A stretch of 26,643 bases of DNA from contig QXVZ01002661.1 of NCBI GenBank assembly GCA_008931825.1, positions 1 to 26,643 of the forward strand. The letters are read 5' to 3'. The notes beneath the pieces were generated by a model. The model saw only the letters and a list, made by a program, of their open reading frames with translations, was not told the origin of the DNA and ran no database searches. Below are positions 10,304-18,600 of the stretch, piece after piece. Source of the stretch: Phallusia fumigata (Eukaryota > Chordata > Ascidiacea > Phlebobranchia > Ascidiidae). Each line of letters begins with the position of its first letter. Positions within the stretch are counted from its first letter, which is position 1. Made by a program: the position numbers and the translations under genes.

Positions 10304-10630
10304 AAATAAACTCGCCTTTGTTTGATTGTTCTAGAACAGGCGGCAAAGTAAGTGATTGTCTCGGACAATTAACAGGTTTCTTCAGGGCTAATGTTCTCAT
10401 GTTTGATTGTCGCAAAAACCGCAGGCGTTGGCTGTTCTACAGGCTTGGTTACTTCAGGACTTCGGGNAAATAAACTCGCCTTTGTTTGATTGTTCTAGAA
10501 CAGGCGGCAAAGTAAGTGATTGTCTCGGACAATTAACAGGTTTCTTCAGGGCTAATGTTCTCATGTTTGATTGTCGCAAAAACCGCAGGCGTTGGCTGTT
10601 CTACAGGCTTGGTTACTTCAGGACTTCGGG
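10304..10630. repeat. Exact 163-bp direct repeat around an n: unmerged contig overlap
   Basis: 10304-10466 and 10468-10630 are identical and separated by a single n at 10467. This is what two overlapping contigs placed end to end would give, not a biological repeat. The stop codon of the minus-strand gene lies inside it and is therefore present twice. Confidence 0.92.
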
Positions 10631-12081
10631 ATATTAGATTGGGTGGAAAAGAAAAGGCGTTGGTCAGTGCTGATGCAAGGGCTGGGAATCCTAAAGACTG
10701 AAAACAGAGGAAAGCCTTGGTAAGTTTGAATCATTTATTTGTGTGGTTACAGCTGTTCTACTATCTTTGTGATAGAACTTGTTTTTATTTGTAATCGATC
10801 CACTCATAAAAACTCAAGTAAACAAATGTACAGGCGCGCTTTTAAATCAAGCTTCAGGTTCAGCTTTTAGGCCTTTCGTCTCGGGTGTTTAAACAATTTT
10901 AATGCTGTCAGTGCAGTTTTGTTAACAACTGTTCAATTTATAAATAGGCTGGTCAGAAGTTTACCTTGTGTGTGGATTCTAGTTTACGTTCATTTTTGTC
11001 ATTTTCATCCTGGGCGGTTTGTGCTCTGTGTTGAAAAAAATCACATTGTTATTGTTGTTCACACTCGTTATGATGGTAATTCCCAGCCAAACAATTTGAC
11101 TTGTTTTGCACGCTGTGTCATATTTTCTTGATGTATAAATCAAGCTTTTAGGTGTGAAAACAAATTTCCAAGAAATCTAATCAGTAGATTGTGAGGCATA
11201 GGAATATACATCACTGTATTGTCAGTTACCCATTCGAATACTGATACAAAAAAGTTTGTTTGAAAAATGTTACGCACCTTGAATAGAGAATTCTTTCTAG
11301 TTGAGCAAGACGTTCAGCAGCACGATGTCCAGCAATGTCCAGCACTTCGTCCTGCAACAAAAAATGTCAGATTAACCTAATATATAGTTTGCTAATGTGT
11401 AAAAAAAAGTCGACTGGTGCTTATTACCCAATCACCCAAAATTTATTGCAGTGGTCTTAGATCAGGCTTATATGTTTAGGTAGAATGTGTAGCATCAAAT
11501 ATGTGAAATTAGTTTTCTTACCGTTGGGCACCACTCTGGTCGTTCTTCGTTTTTCATTTGCTTGAGGTCCTTAACTCTTTCCATAATTCTACGACAGAGC
11601 ACATCTCCTTGCTTTGAAAGGGTTAGGAACGACCACTTGTATTTGTCAGGCTTCGAAATGGCGAAGATGTCTCGCGCCTCTGAAGACCATTCATCGTACT
11701 ATGTGGAAAAGTAAAAACTGTTAACAATCCGAAAAGCCTTCGTGGCTTTAACGTTGCAAAAGCGCCCATTATTGCAAAATTTGTGGCGTTTGTAATGTAT
11801 AAAACCGTTCGCGCCCATTCTCAAGTCTTTGATGTAATCTAGGTACACTGTCTTAATGGTATGTTATGGCTTATGGCATAAAAAAAGTCCTATGTCAACC
11901 TCTACCAGACATGCAAAACTTTGGTATGCTTGAATGCAAAAATCGTGTTAGAAGCACTTGTTCTTACCTTGGCGTTGCGGAAAGTTCTTAGGAAGTTGGG
12001 ACTTGATTGTGACACGAAAAGCAAATGTTTCCAGTGGGAACGATGGGCTGAGTTGTGCGACTTTTGTTCCTCTTCAGTCAT
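10533..12081 (-). CDS. Unrecognised spliced gene, about 196 residues
   Basis: Exons (5' to 3'): 12081-11968, 11698-11522, 11351-11278, 11025-10965, 10697-10533, all with GT-AG introns and matching phases (0, 0, 2, 0), 591 nt including TAA. The first exon gives MTEEEQKSHNSAHRSHWKHL; the second is charged and contains DEWSSEARDIFAI, KYKWSFLTLSKQG and ERVKDLKQMKNEERPEW; the third, AAERLAQLERILYS, looks helical; the fourth is acidic/basic; the last is Pro-rich and ends HENISPEETC. No signal peptide or membrane segment. I do not recognise the family. The second haplotype at 12749-13833 carries only synonymous changes in the exons (six found), strong support for coding. An acceptor sits five bases before the ATG, so the true 5' end may be another exon or a trans-spliced leader. 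Sequence upstream of this acceptor would have to end in phase 2 to continue an upstream frame. Confidence 0.8.
10965..11025 (-). CDS. Fourth exon of the unrecognised 196-residue gene
   Basis: Acceptor tttttttcaacacag, donor AAG|GTAAAC. The 61 nt complete an Arg codon and read AQTAQDENDKNERKLESTHK in phase 0. The other two frames stop or break phase. In the second haplotype only its first 15 bases survive (12749-12763) before the contig edge. Confidence 0.8.
11522..11698 (-). CDS. Second exon of the unrecognised 196-residue gene
   Basis: 177 nt, phase 0 to 0, acceptor ttccacatag and donor ACG|GTAAGA. It encodes 59 residues, rich in Lys, Arg, Glu and Trp, likely mostly helical. Three differences from the other haplotype (13271-13447) are all at third codon positions and silent. 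Confidence 0.88.
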
Positions 12082-12606
12082 TGTGCTAAAAATATAAATC
12101 CCAGGTTATTAACTTGATTCTAAACGCAACGGATTGTGTTAAAATTGGCATCAATGGAAAGTATTCTATGTATTTGAGGTTAAGTTTTCTAGGTTGTATA
12201 AAACAGGGTAAAATCTGTCTTCAACACGTTTATGTCCAGTAAACGCGCGTTAAGTTGTGTTAAAAAATAGTCCGAAATATGAAAACAACATAGCAGCAAA
12301 AGACCCAGGCACCCGAAAGGGGTTGTTTTTCCAAAAGCGCGCTGCACCCAAACGACCCTGTTTCTGAAAAACATTTCCGGATCATTTAATTCGCCTTTAG
12401 CACTGCGCAAAGCTGCGATTAACGTGATATTCGGTGTCTAAGTTAAGGCCCAGTGCAATCCGCATTCGGTGTACGGATATGGATTATCCTGTCGTCAACA
12501 CCGCAACGTACCGTAGCCTAGCCCGCTAAGTGGACGCTTAAAGCCTTTCGCAGAAATTTGCAGCCCAAACTGTCAGGCTGGGTGAGGTGTTGCGGCCTTG
12601 GCGATG
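12082..12606 (-). other. Spacer between the two minus-strand genes
   Basis: About 0.5 kb between the stop of the upstream gene (12607-12609) and the acceptor at 12086-12087. It is unusually similar between the two haplotypes (compare 14047-14571). ATTAAA on the minus strand at 12385-12390 could serve as a weak polyadenylation signal. Another open frame lies here (12189-12410) but without usable splice support. Confidence 0.5.
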
Positions 12607-15600
12607 CTATTTCCAAGTCCATGCACAACTGAAGGCGCTCGTAATCACAACAAAATTGCGCTTTAATTGCGGGTTCCGCAAATCGTTGTGCCCGCACGTA
12701 GCAGTAAGGCCGCGTAATTCGTCTGATATTATTAGCGACATCTGAAANTGGGCGGTTTGTGCTCTGTGTTGAAAAAAAAACATATTGTTATTGTTGTTCA
12801 CACTCGTTATGATGGTAATTCCAAGCCAAACAATTTGACTTGTTTTTCAAGCTATGTTATATTTTCTTGTTTTGTTGATTTGGACAACTGATGTATAAAT
12901 CAAGCTTTTAGGTGTGAAAACAAATTTCCAAGAAATCTAATCAGTCGATTGTGAGACATAAGAATATACATCACGGTATTGTCAGTTCCCCATTCGAATA
13001 CTGATACAAAAAAGGTTGTTTGAAAAATGTTACCCACCTTGAATAGAGAATTCTTTCTAGTTGGGCAAGACGTTCAGCAGCACGGTGTCCAGCAATGTCC
13101 AGCACTTCGTCCTGCAACAAAAATGTCAGATTAACCTAACATATAGTTTGCTAATGTATAAAAAAATCGACTGGTGCTTATTACCCAATTACCCAAATTT
13201 TTTTGCAGTGATAGGCTTGTATGTGTAGGTAGAATGTGTAGCATCAAATATGTGAAATTAGTTTTCTTACCGTTGGGCACCATTCTGGTCGTTCTTCGTT
13301 TTTCATTTGCTTGAGGTCCTTAACTCTTTCCATAATTCTACGACAGAGCACATCTCCTTGCTTTGAAAGGGTTAGGAACGACCACTTGTATTTGTCAGGC
13401 TTCGAAATAGCGAAAATGTCTCGCGCCTCTGAAGACCATTCATCGTACTATGTGGAAAAGTAAAAACTGTTAACAATCTGAAAAGCCTTCGTGGCTTTAA
13501 CGTTGCAAAAACTTCCATTTTTGCATAGTTTGTGCCGTTTGTAATGTATAAAACCGTTCGCGAATATTCTCAAGCCTTTGATGTAATCTAGGTACACTGT
13601 CTTAAATGTATGTTATGGCTCATGGCATAAAAAAGTCCTATGTCAACCTCTACCAGACATGCAGAACTTTGGTATGTTTGAATGCAAAAATCGTTTTAGA
13701 AGCACTTGTTCTTACCTTGGCGTTTCGGAAAGTTCTTAGGAAGTTGGGACTTGATTGTGACACGAAAAGCAAATGTTTCCAGTGGGAACGATGGGCTGAG
13801 TTGTGCGACTTTTGTTCCTCTTCAGTCATTGTGCTAAAAATATAAATCCCAGGTTATTAACTTGATTCTAAACGCAACGGATTGTGTTAAAATTGGCATC
13901 AATGGAAAGTATCTTATGTATTTGAGGTTAAGTTTTCTAGGNCGGAAAGTTCTTAGGAAGTTGGGACTTGATTGTGACACGAAAAGCAAATGTTTCCAGT
14001 GGGAACGATGGGCTGAGTTGTGCGACTTTTGTTCCTCTTCAGTCATTGTGCTAAAAATATAAATCCCAGGTTATTAACTTGATTCTAAACGCAACGGATT
14101 GTGTTAAAATTGGCATCAATGGAAAGTATCTTATGTATTTGAGGTTAAGTTTTCTAGGTTGTATTAAACAGGGTAAAATCTGTCTTCAACACGTTTATGT
14201 CCAGTAAACGAGCGTTAAGTTGTGTTAAAAAATAGTCCGAAATATGAAAACAACATAGCAGCAAAAGACCCAGGCACCCGAAAGGGGTTGTTTTTCCAAA
14301 AGCGCGCTGCACCCAAACGACCCTGTTTCTGAAAAACATTTCCGGATCATTTAATTCGCCTTTAGCACTGCGCAAAGCTGCGATTAACGTGATATTTGGT
14401 GTCTAAGTTAAGGCCCAGTGCAATCCGCATTCGGTGTACGGATATGGATTATCCTGTCGTCAACACCGCAATGTACCGTAGCCTAGCCCGCTAAGTGGAC
14501 GCTTAAAGCCTTTCGCAGAAATTTGCAGCCCAAACTGTCAGGCTGGGTGAGGTGTTGCGGCCTTGGCGATGCTATTTCCAAGTCCATGCACAACTGAAGG
14601 CGCTCGTAATCACAACAAAATTGCGCTTTAATTGCGGGTTCCGCAAATCGTTGTGCCCGCACGTAGCAGTAAGGCCGCGTAATTCGTCTGATATTATTAG
14701 CGACATCTGAAACTTTGCACACATATAATGGCCTGCATCCATTTTTGCGATGTTAGAGTCTAAAAAAAACATCGTAATTGTGACCGGTTATCCGTCGGGA
14801 CGCTTGCTATATTAAGCATTAAAATTCTGTTGGTCATCCTGGACTATATGGATCAGGGCTGGGAAATCCTTATTTCATTGAAACCACGTGAGAAACAGAA
14901 AATATTCTAGAGAACCGGGCCAAAACGCTTAACTCATTTCTGCATCATGTTTTCTGTATTTCTTTTTCAAAAGCACTAAATAGCATTGTTTTGACAAGCT
15001 GGTAAAAGAACAACGCCCAGGCCTGGTATAGATTGTTGCTGGCGCAAAGCAGACGATCTATGCTTAATCTTAGATTTTGTACGTTAAACATGTCTACCAA
15101 ATTTGGGGAGTCGAAAGTTTTTGATAAGCTATCGTCCCTGTCTTTCACTTACGTGACAGCTTCGTCTGGCTCTTAGCGCTAATCTAGTGTACAACACACC
15201 ATACAGGGGGTAGTTTTACGCAAAATATTCAACAAACTACAAAACATTGTCTCACACTTGTCAATTGGCGAAAACCTTTCTTCTAACTCATGTTCTGCTT
15301 TACCTGCTAATTTCATTACTGTTTTTGGACAACCTGCTAAATATAGCCAGACGTATTTTAAACTTACTGGTATTCGACGGCGCGCTCGTAATGATATTCG
15401 ATGTTGCTTTGTGTTGGTGAACTTCTCATTCGTTTGCTAGTATCCAAAACGCGACCTACTCCGCCGTTCATCTAAAAATCAGAAATAAAATGTGCTGTTG
15501 TACCACAAATTGTGACAAACTTATTAGAAACTTGTTTTGGAAACTGCAAACACTAGTGCATTTCTGTGTGAATAAAATTTGATTGTTAGGTAAAGTTTTC

Positions 15601-18600
15601 TGATGTAGGATTAGGGAAAAGCGCTCATTTAAAAAATTAGGTTGCGTCTAGTCGTTTTTGAATAAATTACAGAAAACCCACCTGAAGACTGTTTGGTTTT
15701 TGATAGCTTTTTCGCTTGCGTTTTTTTGTTTCAAATTCCTTTGGTAACATGGTATTTGATTCCTGAAGAGCACTGAAAAAATCGAATCAGTTTAAGTTGT
15801 GCTACGGTTTGTGTTAAAATAACTATGTTGTGAAAAACATTGGTTATTGTCACTCTATTTACATTTATTGCAACACTACCATTGCCCCTGTTATAGCAAT
15901 TGTAATGGGGTTGAAAATGTCACTTACCGAAAGTCGTTTAAAGTTGATGCGAGAATGCTGTCGGGTTTTCCATCCACCGAAGTTCCTCCGAAACCGGTTC
16001 CGTTGCCAAACTGCATCGCTGCAGCACGCTCAAAATTGTTCCTCAAGAAAGTTTGCAGAATATAAGAAGCGCTGGGACTGTTCTGAAGCAGTCTCTGTTG
16101 CTGAAGGTTATTCACTAATGTCGATACGCTGCTGGTCGCTGGCGTTGACGTCGAGTTTGGCAAGAACCCAAGGTTGCTTGGACCGTTCTTTATATGTGCT
16201 GCAGAGTCGCTACCGTTGTAACCTAACGGGTGAGGCTGCACCGGGCCATCGTGGCCCGTTGGTCTGCTGCGGCTAAAGTCAATGGCCTGAAATTTGGCTT
16301 CTGGTCGCTCCGTGGTTCGGTGACTTAGATCTTGAGGAGAATGTCCGTTCATTTTGCCCACATGGCCGTTAGTGATTTGTGGCGGGCTGCACGGCCGAAA
16401 AGTGTTGTGAGGGCTTGACTCGCGACTCTCTGTTACGTCATAGTGGTAGTGTTTTCCGTTTCCATTGGTCAAATGGTCGGGTCCCTGGAATACAATGCAT
16501 TTAGTTCCGTTGTTCCCAACCAATTTTTTAGACNCGGGTTCCGCAAATCGTTGTGCCCGCACGTGGCAGTAAGGCCGCGTAATTCGTCTGATATTATTAG
16601 CGACATCTGAAAATTTTCACACATATAATGGCCTGCGTCCATTTTTGCGATATTAGAGTCTATAAAAACATCGTAATTGTGATTGGTTTTCGGTCTGCTT
16701 CGAACAAGACGCTTGCTATATTTAGCATTAAAATTCTGTTGGTCATCCTGGACTATATGGATGGGCAACCTTTTTTCATTGAAACCACGTGAGAAACTGA
16801 AAATATTTTAGAGGACCGGGCGGGCCAAAAGGCCAAACTTAATTCTGCTTGAAGTTTTCTGTATTTCTTTTCAAAAGCACTAAATAGCATTGTTTTGACA
16901 AGCTGGTATGAGAACAACGCCAAGGCCTGATATAGATTGTTGCTGGCGCAAAGCAGACGATCTATGCTTAATCTAAGATTTTGTACGTTAAACATGTCTA
17001 CCAAATTTGGGGAGTGGAAAGTTTTTGATAAGCTATCATCCCTGTCTTTCACTTACGTGACAGCTTCGTCTGGCTCTTAGCGCTAATCTAGTGTACAACA
17101 CACCATACAGGGGGTAGTTTTACGCAAAATGTTCAACAAACTACAAAACATTGTCTCACACTTGTCAATTGGCGAAAACCTTTCTTGTAACTCATGTTTT
17201 TCTTCACGTGCTAATTTCATTACTGTTTTTGGACAACCTGCTAAATATAGCCAGACGTATTTTAAACTTACTGGTATTCGACGGCGCGCTCGTAATGATA
17301 TTCAATGTTGCTTTGTGTTGGTGAACTTCTCATTCGTTTGCTAGTGTCCAGAACCCGACCTACTCCGCCGTTCATCTAAAAATCAGAAATAAAAAGTGTT
17401 GTTACACCACAAATTGTGACGAACTTATTAGAAACTTGTTTCGGAAATTACAAACACTAGCATTTCTGTGTGAATAAAATTTGATTGTTAGGTAAAGTTT
17501 TCTGATGCAGGATCAGGGTAAAGCGCTCATTTTAATAAAACTTAAGTTGCGTCTAGTTGTTTTCAAATAAATTACAGAAAACCCACCTGAAGACTGTTCG
17601 GTTTTTGATAGCTTTTTCGTTTGCGTTTTTTTGTTTCAAATTCCTTTGGTAACAAGGTATTTGATTCCTGAAGAGCACTGAAAAAATCGAATCAGTTTAA
17701 GTTGTGCTACAGTTTGTGTTAAAACAACTTTGTTGTCAAAAACACTGGTTATTGTAACCCTTTCTGTATTTCTTACAATATTACCATTGCCCCTGTTATG
17801 ACAATAGTAATGGGATTGAAATTGTCACTTACCGAAAGTCGTTTAAAGTTGATGCGAGAATGCTGTCGGGTTTTCCATCCACCGAAGTTCCTCCGAAACC
17901 GTTTCCGTTGCCAAACTGCATCGCTGCAGCACGCTCAAAATTGTTCCTCAAGAAAGTTTGCAGAATATAAGAAGCGCTGGGACTGTTCTGAAGCAGTCTC
18001 TGTTGCTGAAGGTTATTCACTAATGTCGATACACTGCTGGTCGCTGGCGTTGACGTCGAGTTTGGCAAGAAGCCAAGGTTGCTTGGACCGTTCTTTATAT
18101 GTGCTGCAGAGTCGCCACCGTTGTAACCTAACGGGTGAGGCTGCACTGGGCCATCGTGGCCCGTTGGTCTGCTGCGGCTAAAGTCAATGGCCTGAAATTT
18201 GGCTTCTGGTCGCTCCGTGGTTCGGTGACTTAGATCTTGAGGAGAATGTCCGTTCATTTTGCCCACATGGCCGTTTGTGATTTGTGGCGGGCTGCACGGC
18301 CGAAAAGTGTTGTGAGGGCTTGACTCGCGACTCTCTGTTACGTCATAGTGGTAGTGTTTTCCGTTTCCGTTGGTCAAATGGTCGGGTCCCTGGAATACAA
18401 TGCATTTAGTTCCGTTGTTCCCAACCAATTTTTTAGACTGCAAGTAACAACTTATTCGTACCTTTTCTATCATTTTACAATATCCGTTCATCTTTGCTTC
18501 GTACGTAATAGGCGCCAGGGCGTGATCAGGGGAGGGAGTGCAGAAAGGCGGGGAGGGCCGACACTCCCCAGGCAAACATAGGACTACTGATAGTGGTTTT

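Larger units (their letters stand above)
12748..16534. repeat. Inserted second haplotype of the 11.0-12.7 and 16.5-18.4 kb region (assembly redundancy)
   Basis: 12749-14712 is allelic to 11011-12747, and 14635-16533 is allelic to 16535-18438, with SNPs and small indels concentrated in introns. The contigs on either side (ending 12747 and starting 16535) overlap each other by about 78 bp with one mismatch (12670-12747 against 16535-16612), so this block is an alternative haplotype placed between them. Its exons are: 13829-13716, 13447-13271, 13111-13038 and partial 12763-12749 of the small gene, and 14759-14572, 15178-15153, 15471-15368, 15772-15682 and 16532-15928 of the larger one. Confidence 0.87.

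Noticed and set aside
12189..12410. Minus-strand open frame MRSAKGELNDPEMFF... present in both haplotypes
   Set aside because: No acceptor/donor pair gives a phase that joins the neighbouring exons; similarity between haplotypes extends over non-coding flanks as well.
14680..14759. Ig-domain-like string DAGHYMC in the last exon
   Set aside because: Short chance resemblance in a gene without signal peptide or the rest of an Ig fold.
15097..15106. CCAAATTTGG, a CArG (SRF) box near an MRTF gene, also at 17001-17010
   Set aside because: About two such matches are expected by chance in this AT-rich window, the two are alleles of one site, and it lies in an intron without other support.
14945..15148. 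Minus-strand open frame MKDRDDSLSKTF... seen in both haplotypes
   Set aside because: It starts just inside an intron after a strong donor and runs into the dispersed repeat; the haplotype versions differ by frame-changing indels near the end, so it is not a constrained exon.
11011..18438. Tandem gene duplication of both minus-strand genes
   Set aside because: Copies break inside exons exactly at n bases and the outer contigs overlap each other; alleles explain this better.
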